Assembly: GCA_011620275.1 (NCBI GenBank)
Contig: WOZK01000005.1
Coordinates: 1 to 53,588, forward strand
DNA length: 53,588 bases
Origin: Candidatus Omnitrophota bacterium
Lineage (GTDB): Bacteria > Omnitrophota > Gorgyraeia > Gygaellales > Profunditerraquicolaceae
Direction: 5' to 3'
Shown here in pieces: positions 28,715-37,025 of this stretch (within the stretch, counting starts at the first letter, position 1; each line of letters starts with the position of its first letter). A model generated the notes under the pieces. The model was given only the letters and a program-made list of their open reading frames with translations. It was not told the DNA's origin and did no database searches. Made by a program: the position numbers and the translations under genes.

Positions 28715-29015
28715 AATGAAGCTCCCCGAACTGATCCTTCGACGGGCTTCAGTAGTGAGCCTGTCGAATTACTCAGGACACGCGCCCAGGGTTTCTTTCT
28801 CGAATCCCCCCGTGTCGAAAGCTACCTAAAAAATCCCTTCGGCATTTTCGCACGAGCGAATACTTGGCCTTCCGATAAGCCAAGGTATAACGCATGAGCG
28901 AATACTTAGCCTTCCGATTAGCATAGGTCTAACACAGCGGTGTATACTTAGCCGACCGATTGGCTAAGGTAAATCCGGCTTAAAAGCCACGGATTTCTGC
29001 GGTTTGATTAAAATA
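28715..29015. repeat. Palindromic intergenic repeat family R1, copy B, with a 3-unit ~42-bp internal tandem array
   Basis: GAATGAAGCTCCCCG...GATCCTTCGACGGGCTTCAGTAGTGAGCCTGTCGA...; units starting about 28854, 28896 and 28938 share GAATACTT(G/A)GCCTTCCGAT..GCCAAGGT; ends ..AAAAGCCACGGATTTCTGCGGTTTGATTAAA. Confidence 0.8.
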
Positions 29016-29166
29016 GAGCATAGATAAACGGCACTGCTACCGGCGACGACGTGAGGAATATTAATAGCCCAAATAATAAGAGAATTATTATAATCGGAGC
29101 AAGCCACCATTTCTTATTTATCATCAGAAAATCCCAGAATTCTTTTACGATTAACAATTTGTTCAA
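29008..29166 (-). CDS. DUF5989-like small membrane protein (not in the supplied ORF track)
   Basis: TTG start preceded by GGAGGAGTGAAG; translation (M)NKLLIVKEFWDFLMINKKWWLAPIIIILLLFGLLIFLTSSPVAVPFIYALF*. Matches the short protein commonly paired with SxtJ and carbamoyltransferase. Confidence 0.8.
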   Translation of the reverse strand: MNKLLIVKEFWDFLMINKKWWLAPIIIILLLFGLLIFLTSSPVAVPFIYALF

Positions 29167-29182
29167 ACTTCACTCCTCCTAT

Positions 29183-29584
29183 CTAAAATTGACGTTCATA
29201 ATCAGAACGAGTAAATATCCGTTCTGCTTTCTTTTCCCAATAAGAAACACGCGACTTATCAATTTTTATTCTCAACATATCTGGATGAAATAATCTCACA
29301 ACTAAACCGATAGGCGTAACCAACAAATAAAAGATGATACATAAGCTGATTTTCATACTGACCGTTAACACGATTAACGCAATCTTACGGGTGATAACAT
29401 AAATCGGCTGAAGGATCCCGGGCATAAAAATACCGAACAGGAATAAGAATAATGAAGCTACATAATACAAACGGTAAATATCTTTCTGCTTCAATAAAAA
29501 AACTGTACCCAATAGGAATAGAAATACTGAACAACTTCGTGAGAATCTATTAATATCCGCCTTGTCGGAATTCAATACCGTCAT
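29183..29584 (-). CDS. SxtJ-family membrane protein
   Basis: FSRSCSVFLFLLGTVFLL...ITRKIALIVLTVSMKISLCIIFYLLVTPIGLVVRLFHPDMLRIKIDKSRVSYW; lies between the DUF5989-like gene and a carbamoyltransferase. Confidence 0.8.
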   Translation of the reverse strand: MTVLNSDKADINRFSRSCSVFLFLLGTVFLLKQKDIYRLYYVASLFLFLFGIFMPGILQPIYVITRKIALIVLTVSMKISLCIIFYLLVTPIGLVVRLFHPDMLRIKIDKSRVSYWEKKAERIFTRSDYERQF

Positions 29585-29588
29585 AGTT

Positions 29589-31415
29589 TTAATCCAGTTT
29601 AAAGTTGACTGGCGAATGCATGTATTTCTTTAACGGCTGTTGACATTTTTTATCCAATAAAAAACATCCCATAACCAAATAATCCATATCTGTTCTCAAA
29701 AAGCATCTTAAAGCGTCCTCCGGGGTACAAACCAAAGGCTCTCCTCTGACGTTAAAAGAGGTATTAATTATCATCGGGCATCCGGTTTTTTCATAAAAAG
29801 CCTTTATTGTCTCATAATAAAGGCCATGCTCGTTTTTGTTGACAGTTTGTATCCTCGCGGAATAGTCAACGTGGGTTATAGCAGGAACAATAGAACGCTG
29901 TGCCTTAAGCATATCAAAACCTTTCAACCCGAAATTTCTATTATCCAAACGCACTTTTTTATTCTCCTTTAAAGAAGCAGTCAAAAGCATATATGGACTC
30001 TCAGTTTCTAAATCAAACCACTCTGAAAGATATTCTTGTAAGATCGCAGGGGCAAAAGGACGAAAAGATTCCCTGAACTTAATCTTTAAATTCAGTCTGG
30101 ATTGCATTTCTTTATTACGGGCATCAGCGATAATACTTCTTGTGCCTAATGCTCGTGGGCCGAATTCCAAAGCTCCTTGTAACCATCCGACGACATTACC
30201 TTCCGTAATCAAATCGGCCGTAATTCCCGGGATGTCTCGATAGGAAAACTTTTTAAAGGTTATATTTTCCCTCGCGAGAAGATCTTCGATGTAAACATCG
30301 CTAAAAGAAGGTCCCAGAAATGAGCCTTTTTGCTTGTCGTGTTTTCCATCTGCATTACGCTTATTACCGAAATATTTATGCCAAATTAATAAAGCTGCTC
30401 CCAGCGCACCTCCGGCATCGCCGCTTGCCGGCTGGATCCAAACCTGCTTAAAGATGTTTTCCTTTAGTATCCGGCCGTTCCCTACACAATTCAATGCTAC
30501 CCCTCCGGCTAAACAAAGATTCTCTTGACGGGTGACTTTCTTCGCATATCTTGCCATGCGAAGCATTATTTCCTCGGTTACTTTCTGCACAGAAGCCGCG
30601 ATATCCATGTATAGTTGCGTAATTTCGGTCTCTGGCTTTCTTGGAGGAGCGCCAAATAACTTCTCAAAACGCCAATTAATCATTCTCAATCCATAACAAT
30701 AGCCGAAATACTTCATATTCAGCTTAAATGAACCATCTTCCTTAATATCCAGCAAGTTGTCTAAAATTAAACCAGTATATCGCGGCTCGCCATACGGAGC
30801 TAAACCCATAAGCTTATATTCCCCGGAATTCACCCTAAAACCGGTGTAATATGTGAAAGCCGAATAGAACAACCCCAAAGAATGAGGAAAGTTCAAGGTT
30901 TGCAGTATTTCTATATAATTATCTTTACCAATACCCAAGCTGGTTGTTTCCCACTCACCGACTCCATCCATGGTTAGAAAAGCCGCTTCTTTAAAAGGAG
31001 ACGGGAAAAAGGCGCTTGCCGCATGTGATTCGTGATGTGTAGAAAATAAAATCTTACCGCGATATCCTAATACTTCTTCAATTATATTGGGAATCCAAAG
31101 TTTTTGTTTTAGCCAGAGAGGTATTGAATGGATAAACTGTCTGCACCCGAGAGGAGCTGTAAACAACTGTGTTTCCAATATTCTTTCAAATTTTACAAAC
31201 GGCTTATCGTAGAATACTACACAATACAAATCTGAGACACTAAGTCCGGAGGAATCAAGACACCAATGGATAGCGTTAACCGGGAAATTGGCATCATGTT
31301 TCTTGCGGGTAAATCGTTCTTCCTGCACCGCCCCGATTATCTCTCCGTCTTGAAGCAGACAAGCTGCGCTATCATGGTAAAAACAGGAAATCCCGAGGAT
31401 ATTCATAGCTTCCAA
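29589..31415 (-). CDS. Carbamoyltransferase (NodU/CmcH/TobZ family)
   Basis: NILGISCFYHDSAACLLQDGEIIGAVQEERFTRKKHDANFPVNAIHWCL; STHHESHAASAFFPSPF; FLTMDGVGEWETTS; NLCLAGGVALNCVGNGRIL; INTSFNVRGEPLVCTPEDALRCFLRTDMDYLVMG. Confidence 0.96.
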   Translation of the reverse strand: MEAMNILGISCFYHDSAACLLQDGEIIGAVQEERFTRKKHDANFPVNAIHWCLDSSGLSVSDLYCVVFYDKPFVKFERILETQLFTAPLGCRQFIHSIPLWLKQKLWIPNIIEEVLGYRGKILFSTHHESHAASAFFPSPFKEAAFLTMDGVGEWETTSLGIGKDNYIEILQTLNFPHSLGLFYSAFTYYTGFRVNSGEYKLMGLAPYGEPRYTGLILDNLLDIKEDGSFKLNMKYFGYCYGLRMINWRFEKLFGAPPRKPETEITQLYMDIAASVQKVTEEIMLRMARYAKKVTRQENLCLAGGVALNCVGNGRILKENIFKQVWIQPASGDAGGALGAALLIWHKYFGNKRNADGKHDKQKGSFLGPSFSDVYIEDLLARENITFKKFSYRDIPGITADLITEGNVVGWLQGALEFGPRALGTRSIIADARNKEMQSRLNLKIKFRESFRPFAPAILQEYLSEWFDLETESPYMLLTASLKENKKVRLDNRNFGLKGFDMLKAQRSIVPAITHVDYSARIQTVNKNEHGLYYETIKAFYEKTGCPMIINTSFNVRGEPLVCTPEDALRCFLRTDMDYLVMGCFLLDKKCQQPLKKYMHSPVNFKLD

Positions 31416-31689
31416 GTCAATATTGAAATTTATATCTCTTGCGCAATAATCAAAGAACCCCTAATCTTTGCTTAGCAGTCTGCTGAAAAAAGCCTTTGTT
31501 TTGGCAGTATTTTGTTAAATAATATTTTTGTTCTCGATTATTTTCAAAAACAGTTCTTATGTAAGTTACGGATACATGTAACTTGCGTAAATACAATGCG
31601 TTGCGTTAAAATTACCCTTGCGTTTTTCTCTTAATGCGTGTTATTCTATAGGCATAGCTGCGATTCAAAACTTCTTCACAAGGAGCAAC

Positions 31690-32150
31690 GCATATGCCTA
31701 TTTAAAAAGCGCGTATCAGATTCATCGAGAAGTTTCTCGCTAACTTTAATTCTGTCTTCTCAACAAATCATCAAAAAGCGATATTTTGGAATTCATCTAT
31801 GGTTTGTTTTCTGACTACAAGCGCCTTTCTCTGGTTGCCATCGCTAATAATACTCATATGAATTATCAAAGGCTGCAGTACTTCTTCTCGGAATCACGCT
31901 GAAGCGTAAAAGAACTTAATGATATCCGCCTACGCCTACTCCAGAATCAAAGAACGACAAACGCAAATAACAAAGGCGTCTTAGCCATCGATGATACTAC
32001 CTGCCCTAATTCGCATGCCGAAAAAAACCGAAGGAGCGCAGGTACAATATTGCGGCTGTTCGGGCCGCGGAGGAAACTGAATCTAAAGGAGGACTCACAA
32101 CGGACGAACGGCTATGGAACCGTTGAATCATAACATTAAGTCCTTTCTGG
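31690..32150 (+). pseudogene. Degraded IS701/IS4-like DDE transposase
   Basis: Frameshifted and stop-interrupted, but readable: RIRFIEKFLANFNSVF...; NYQRLQYFFSES*..KELNDIRLRLLQNQRTTNANNKGVLAIDDTTCP...KKTEGAQVQYCG. Confidence 0.7.
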
Positions 32151-32410
32151 AAGTAGATGAAGGACAAACTGATGCTAACATTCTATAGGATAATGTTATG
32201 TTATTTTCTCACCGTCCGCAAGGAGCGTCAAGGGATTTCATGACTGGACCTCTCCACCCATTTAGACGATTTCGAAATATGGAGTCCTATTATTCTCCTA
32301 CGCAAAAAATCCCGGACGCCTATCCTGAACAAGGTCGAAGGATTACCCCGAGGAGTTCCATATTCACTTGGACCGATGTTAAACAACACTTCACAGCAAA
32401 TCTTTACGGC

Positions 32411-32632
32411 AAAATGAAAACGGCAATTTTTGAGTGAATACCGATTTTAGCCAAAGCATGCTTTTGTGGCAGAGGGAATCTTGTATTCGCCGTAGGCGTA
32501 CACAAACGGCGAGGATGTCTGAGTCCGTCCTGGCGAAAGCCGACGGGCGAGTTCCGCAGCCGCCGAGGACATCAAAAGAACTTTGGCATAAAGAAATCGG
32601 CTTTGAACGAACAAATTTGGCGTTTTCATTTT
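32411..32632. repeat. MITE-like palindromic element
   Basis: AAAATGAAAACG at 32411 and CGTTTTCATTTT at 32621-32632 form terminal inverted repeats; similarity continues inward (ACCGATTTTAGCCAAAGCATGCTTTTG versus GCCGATTTCTTTATGCCAAAGTTCTTTTG on the other strand). Confidence 0.6.
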
Positions 32633-32786
32633 AAACCAGCCTGAACAATTAGTTGCTAAAGATTTCTTATCACAAAAGAATACATACTTTTTGGGGCAAC
32701 TCTTGATCCCTGTTTATCTTAGTTATGCACCTTAAGGGTATACAGGTTATGCGCCACATAACCTACCTACACCCCCTTTTTATACA

Positions 32787-33662
32787 TCAATCCAGCTCAA
32801 GTCGTTGGAACCGCTCAACCAGAAGTTTGTCGAACGCTTCAGCCAATTCCCCGGGAAGCAATGACCCCGCAAGCCTTGAACGAAATAGCTCTTTCTTCCC
32901 CATGAACTTCTCGAATCTGATCTTCTCGGGGATGCCAAGATAGTTCGCCAAAAGATCGATATCTTTCCGTTGAATCCGGCCCTTTTTCCCCTGAATGGTC
33001 AAAGCAGATTCGTCGGCCTCCTCAGGGATCACAATCCTGGAACAGACCAGATCATAGGCAGGCGCCAGACGCGCCAGTCCTTCTTCGTTATAAATGACAG
33101 AGTAATTCTTTACATGCGCGTCGCCGTTACCGATGAGAAAGTTGAACACGACGCGTTCAAAGAACAACTGCACATCAAGCCCCGGGACCTCGGAGGTGGT
33201 CTTTAACTTCTTTCCGATCTCCTCAACAGAGCCGTTGTATTTATCCTGCTTCTCCAGGATCTGGGAAAAATCCTCCTGATGGATCTTCCGCCGTCCCTCC
33301 CGGTCAAAACGCTTGACCACATAGGCCAAGCTCCGGTCCTTTAAATATACCAAACAATGCGCCGGCACGTCGATCCCGATATCATCGGCGATCGTCATGC
33401 AAAGTTCTTCATTCTCCGGCAGGTTCGCGAACGCCTGCACCTGCGGTTTAAGAATGTATTGTCCGCCCTCACCGGTCACTTCCAGATGCGGGTCACCTGA
33501 GCGGTCAGCCAACTTCACAGAAAGTTTTGGCTGCACGCCGGAGATCGACATCTTCCCGACCATCTCCTGGGCCTTTAACGACACCCCGGCCAACGTCAAG
33601 TCAATGAACGGCTCTTTATCGACGCCAAAGACTTTTCGCCATGCTGTTCTTTCTTTGTTCAT
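32787..33662 (-). CDS. hipT: HipT-like Ser/Thr kinase toxin (HipA C-terminal domain only)
   Basis: Gly-rich loop GKMSISGVQPKLSVKL; YVVKRFDREGRRKIHQEDF; catalytic loop FNFLIGNGDAHVKNYSVIY; APAYDLVCS. Lacks the HipA N-terminal subdomain, which is encoded separately upstream. Confidence 0.87.
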   Translation of the reverse strand: MNKERTAWRKVFGVDKEPFIDLTLAGVSLKAQEMVGKMSISGVQPKLSVKLADRSGDPHLEVTGEGGQYILKPQVQAFANLPENEELCMTIADDIGIDVPAHCLVYLKDRSLAYVVKRFDREGRRKIHQEDFSQILEKQDKYNGSVEEIGKKLKTTSEVPGLDVQLFFERVVFNFLIGNGDAHVKNYSVIYNEEGLARLAPAYDLVCSRIVIPEEADESALTIQGKKGRIQRKDIDLLANYLGIPEKIRFEKFMGKKELFRSRLAGSLLPGELAEAFDKLLVERFQRLELD

Positions 33663-33991
33663 TTTGCACCGCTCTCTCGGACAGTAACAGCGCCGATCGT
33701 ACTCTCCCCGGTCACCAGCAATATCCCGAATTCATCCGTACGATCGATCTTCTTCGTTGCGCACACGATGTCCCGATACCATCCTTCTGAATTCAAACCG
33801 GCAAAGAATGGAAAAAGTATTGTTGATTCAAAAGGCTCCTCCCGCAAAGGCAAAGAAAGAGAAACCGCCTTTCCGTTCGTGAGATACGCGGCATCATAAG
33901 TGAACCTGTACCCCGCATCCGTTTCCTCAAGAACCCCTACAAAACGGTCATGATAAAAAACATCCGCTTTTCTTTTATTATTCCTTGCCAT
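33659..33991 (-). CDS. hipS: HipS-like protein (stand-alone HipA N-subdomain 1)
   Basis: KADVFYHDRFVGVLEETDAGYRFTYDAAYLTNGKAVSLSLPLREEPFESTILFPFFAGLNSEGWYRDIVCATKKIDRTDEFGILLVTGESTIGAVTV; ATGA overlap with hipT. Confidence 0.87.
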   Translation of the reverse strand: MARNNKRKADVFYHDRFVGVLEETDAGYRFTYDAAYLTNGKAVSLSLPLREEPFESTILFPFFAGLNSEGWYRDIVCATKKIDRTDEFGILLVTGESTIGAVTVRESGAK

Positions 33992-34181
33992 TACGCACGA
34001 CCTCAAGATGATGTCCCAGGAACTCAAGGACCTGATTGACCTTGTCCAGACGCACCGTGTTCTTCCCCTGCTCGAGCTCTCTTATGAAACGAAGCCCGAC
34101 CCCGGCCCGCCTCGCAAACTCAATCTGGTCGAGACCTGCCTTTTTACGAAGTACCTGTATTGTCTTTCCAATGCTTTTCAT
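33978..34181 (-). CDS. hipB: HipB-like HTH (Xre/Cro) antitoxin/repressor
   Basis: KSIGKTIQVLRKKAGLDQIEFARRAGVGLRFIRELEQGKNTVRLDKVNQVLEFLGHHLEVV; overlaps hipS. The ORF-track start at 34196 would run into the putative operator. Confidence 0.87.
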   Translation of the reverse strand: MKSIGKTIQVLRKKAGLDQIEFARRAGVGLRFIRELEQGKNTVRLDKVNQVLEFLGHHLEVVRNGKE

Positions 34182-34190
34182 GGTTAAAAT

Positions 34191-34282
34191 ATACACCCTA
34201 AAGGGTATAAATGCAAGATTTATTATTAAGAATATGAAGAATCAAGAAACTACAAGTCATTAACATACCCTATCGGGTATAG
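34191..34282. promoter_or_regulatory. Two putative HipB operator palindromes (ACCC-N4-GGGT)
   Basis: ATACACCCTAAAGGGTAT (34191-34208), immediately upstream of hipB, and ATACCCTATCGGGTAT (within 34264-34282). Confidence 0.55.
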
Positions 34283-34344
34283 ATGAGCCCTCGGACTGAT
34301 CCTTCGACAATGCATTGACAAGGTACTTTCCTCCTTCATAACCT

Positions 34345-35103
34345 TCATGTCCTTCCCGACGCGACAGCTATCAGGCCCTTTGTGTACGGATGTTCCGGCG
34401 CGGAAAAAACGCGCGCGGTCTCCCCCTGTTCGACAACCCGGCCGTCCTTCATTACGGCGACCCTCCCGGCAACGCGTTTCACAAGGCAAAGATTATGCGT
34501 GATAAACAAGTAGGTCATCCCAAGCCGCTCCTTTAGCGCCATAAGCATATCCAGCATTCGCGCCTGTATGGTAAGATCCAGAGAAGAAAGCGGCTCATCC
34601 AGTATCAGGAACTTCGGAGAAGTCGCCAGAGCCCTGGCAATACAAATTCTTTGCCGCTGGCCTCCGGAAAATTGCGAAGGCAGTCTCTCCGCCGTCTCAG
34701 GCGGCATCTCCACCAGCCGCAGCAGCGAAACGACTTTTTCACGTAAAGATGTCTTTTTCACAAGGCGGTTTATCAGCAGGGGTTCGGCGATTATCTCTCC
34801 GGCGCGCATCCGGGGATTAAGACTGGCGTAGGGATTCTGGAAGACTATCTGCACATCCTTACGGAACGAATCCACCCCAATCTTATCGAAAATCACCTCG
34901 CCGGAGGTCGGCGGAGTCAAACGGGCGATTATCCTGGCCAGGGTGGTCTTGCCTGAACCGGACTCTCCTATCAAGGCGAAAGTCTCTCCTTTCCGGACAT
35001 CAAAAGAGACGCCCCTCAATGCCGCGACGATGCCGGAACGGATCCCCAGAACGCCGCCGCTTAAAGTAAAATCCTTATTTACATTCCTGACTGAAAGCAT
35101 CAC
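34345..35103 (-). CDS. Peptide/oligopeptide ABC transporter ATP-binding protein (DppF/OppF-like)
   Basis: Walker A LIGESGSGKTTLARII; FQNPYASLNPRMRAGEIIAEPL; signature LPSQFSGGQRQRICIARAL; ATSPKFLILDEPLSSLD. Confidence 0.92.
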   Translation of the reverse strand: MMLSVRNVNKDFTLSGGVLGIRSGIVAALRGVSFDVRKGETFALIGESGSGKTTLARIIARLTPPTSGEVIFDKIGVDSFRKDVQIVFQNPYASLNPRMRAGEIIAEPLLINRLVKKTSLREKVVSLLRLVEMPPETAERLPSQFSGGQRQRICIARALATSPKFLILDEPLSSLDLTIQARMLDMLMALKERLGMTYLFITHNLCLVKRVAGRVAVMKDGRVVEQGETARVFSAPEHPYTKGLIAVASGRT

Positions 35104-35127
35104 TTTTTATTACCTCCGAATTCTTCA

Positions 35128-35420
35128 GCCGCCGGCTTCAGAATGACGATTTTGACCTCGGCAACGGCTACGGTAACGAAGCCCGTATCGGTTACGGTTA
35201 AGGTCACGCATAGAATCAACCAATCTTTCCTCCCCTCGCTGAGGAGGATTAAGGAGGGGTATTGATTACCCCCCCCCCTCCCACGCCCTCCCCACCAGGG
35301 GGAGGGAAATAAAAAGTAAAATACTGTTCGAAACGTCCGCCATTGATGCTTCGGCGGAACCAAAATAAGGGCATCGTAACCATTACCGAAAGACGATTTC
35401 AATACCGGCAACGACTAAAA
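35128..35420. repeat. Intergenic repeat family R2, copy 1
   Basis: CGGCTACGGTAACGAAGCCCGTATCGGTTACGGTTAAGGTCACG...ATCTTTCCTCCCCTCG...GGGCATCGTAACC resembles copy 2 at 38013-38170; contains a C10 homopolymer. Confidence 0.65.
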
Positions 35421-35442
35421 TATTTGGACTTCTACGCTGCGA

Positions 35443-36240
35443 TTAAAATTTGCCGACTTTCTCATAAGCCGCCAGTAATTCTTTAGTATGCGCGTGCTCT
35501 GGGGAAGCGAACAACTCTTCTTTCTCCCTGTATTCCACCAGTTCCCCTTTGAACATCACCGCTACTTTATCGGCGATGTGTTCGGCTATAGCCAGGTTAT
35601 GAGTAATAAACAATAAAGAAAAACCCGCCTCCTGTTTGAGGCGCATCAACAATTTGATGATCTCCGCTTCAGTAGTCATATCCAGAGAAGTGGTCGGCTC
35701 ATCGGCTATCAATAATTCCGGCCTGCAGGCCAGAGCCATAGAGATCGCCGCCCTTTGATTCATCCCTCCGGAAAGCTGGTGCGGGTAACTTCGAGCCGCC
35801 CTTTGAGCGTCCGATATACCGGACATCTCAAGCAGTTTCACCGCTTCCCGCAGGGCCGCGGCGCGCCCCGCTCCGTGGTGCAGACGGACGGCTTCGGCGA
35901 TCTGTTCACCGATGCTGTAAACCGGGTTCAAAAAACTCGACGGCTCCTGGAAGATATAAGCGATACGCCTGCCGCGGAAGGCGCGCAGTTGCGCCTCCGG
36001 CATCCCTATTAACTCTTCACCAGCGAAACGCGCGCTCCCGGAAACCGACGCCGCGCCTTCCGGAAGCAAGCCGCAGATAGCCAATGAAGTAACGGTCTTG
36101 CCGGAACCGGATTCCCCTGCCATAACCAGCGTCTCCCTTCGTCTCATATCAAAAGTCACGCGGTTGACCGCGCGAATCTCTTTCAGACCATGGCGGAAGA
36201 CGACGTTGAGATCTTTTACAGAGAGCAGCGTCCCCGTCAT
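35443..36240 (-). CDS. Peptide ABC transporter ATP-binding protein (DppD/OppD-like)
   Basis: VMAGESGSGKTVTSLAICGLLP; IFQEPSSFLNPVYSIGEQIAEAV; YPHQLSGGMNQRAAISMALACRPELLIADEPTTSLDMTTEAEII. Start trimmed to MTGTLLSVKDL. Confidence 0.92.
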   Translation of the reverse strand: MTGTLLSVKDLNVVFRHGLKEIRAVNRVTFDMRRRETLVMAGESGSGKTVTSLAICGLLPEGAASVSGSARFAGEELIGMPEAQLRAFRGRRIAYIFQEPSSFLNPVYSIGEQIAEAVRLHHGAGRAAALREAVKLLEMSGISDAQRAARSYPHQLSGGMNQRAAISMALACRPELLIADEPTTSLDMTTEAEIIKLLMRLKQEAGFSLLFITHNLAIAEHIADKVAVMFKGELVEYREKEELFASPEHAHTKELLAAYEKVGKF

Positions 36241-37025
36241 CCCAGTTCCTTTCTTATTCCCTCGGCGATAAAATTGAAACCGATGATAGCCAGAAAGATC
36301 GCGCCGCCGGGGAAAACCGTTATCCACCAGGCGACGCCCAGGGTAGCTTTGGCCTCCGTCAACATATTACCCCAGCTCGGCACAGGCGGCTGGACCCCCA
36401 GGCCCAGAAAACTCAATCCTGATTCCAGTAATATCGCCCCCGCAACGGCAAGCGTGGCGTTCACCAGCAAAGGGCCGCAGGCATTAGGCAAAATATGTCT
36501 GACTATTATCCTCAAATTGCCGGCCCCGGAAGCCCGCGCCGCCTCCACGAATTCCCGTTCTTTCAAGGCCATTATTTCCGCCCGCACCAGCCTGGCCGGC
36601 CCCATCCAGCTGGTCAGTCCGATGATGATCATTATGTTGAAAATGGAAGAATCGAGAAAAGCCACCGCCGCCAGGATAAGGAAGAAAGCCGGAAAACATA
36701 GCATGACGTCCACGCAGCGCATTATGAACGCGTCCACGCTTCCGCCGTAAAAACCGGACAGGGAACCGAAAACAACGCCCAAAAGAGTTGAGATACCGAC
36801 GGCGATTATCCCGACGCTGAGCGATATGCGCGCCCCGTAGATCAAACGGCTCAAGACATCCCTCCCCAAGCTGTCGGTTCCCAAAAAATGCGCGGAAGAC
36901 GGGGCGCAAAGTATACTGCCGGCATCTATCTGCGCCGGCTGGTATGGGCTTAGCAACGGCGCCGCCAGCGCGGCCAACGCCATTATCCCTACTATACATA
37001 TTCCGGTCAAAATCGATCTATTCAT
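36237..37025 (-). CDS. Peptide ABC transporter permease (DppC/OppC-like)
   Basis: HFLGTDSLGRDVLSRLIYGARISLSVGIIAV; VRAEIMALKEREFVEAARASGAGNLRIIVRHILPNACGPLLV; LSFLGLGVQPPVPSWGNML. Confidence 0.94.
   Translation of the reverse strand: MNRSILTGICIVGIMALAALAAPLLSPYQPAQIDAGSILCAPSSAHFLGTDSLGRDVLSRLIYGARISLSVGIIAVGISTLLGVVFGSLSGFYGGSVDAFIMRCVDVMLCFPAFFLILAAVAFLDSSIFNIMIIIGLTSWMGPARLVRAEIMALKEREFVEAARASGAGNLRIIVRHILPNACGPLLVNATLAVAGAILLESGLSFLGLGVQPPVPSWGNMLTEAKATLGVAWWITVFPGGAIFLAIIGFNFIAEGIRKELG

Noticed and set aside
28688-28897. 69-aa plus-strand ORF (MAYSENSSLNEAPRTDPSTGFSSEPV...)
   Set aside because: It translates repeat R1, and a similar peptide appears antisense to ctpA at 11742-11977. 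Conservation is explained by the DNA repeat, not a protein.
28854-28976. Short CRISPR array in the three ~42-bp units
   Set aside because: Units are contiguous with no unique spacers and diverge internally; a palindromic tandem inside a dispersed repeat explains them.
32198-32634. Two small plus-strand ORFs (79 and 66 aa) in the accessory region
   Set aside because: They lie in IS-remnant and palindromic-element sequence; no RBS or domain support.
33978-34196. HipB starting at 34196 (MYILTMKSIG)
   Set aside because: The first ATG would put the putative operator palindrome within or against the coding start; MKSIGK at 34181 fits other HipB N-termini better.
35100-35411. 103-aa minus-strand ORF between dppD and dppF as a transporter accessory gene
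   Set aside because: The region is repeat R2 with a homopolymer and palindromic C/G tracts; no protein-family signal.
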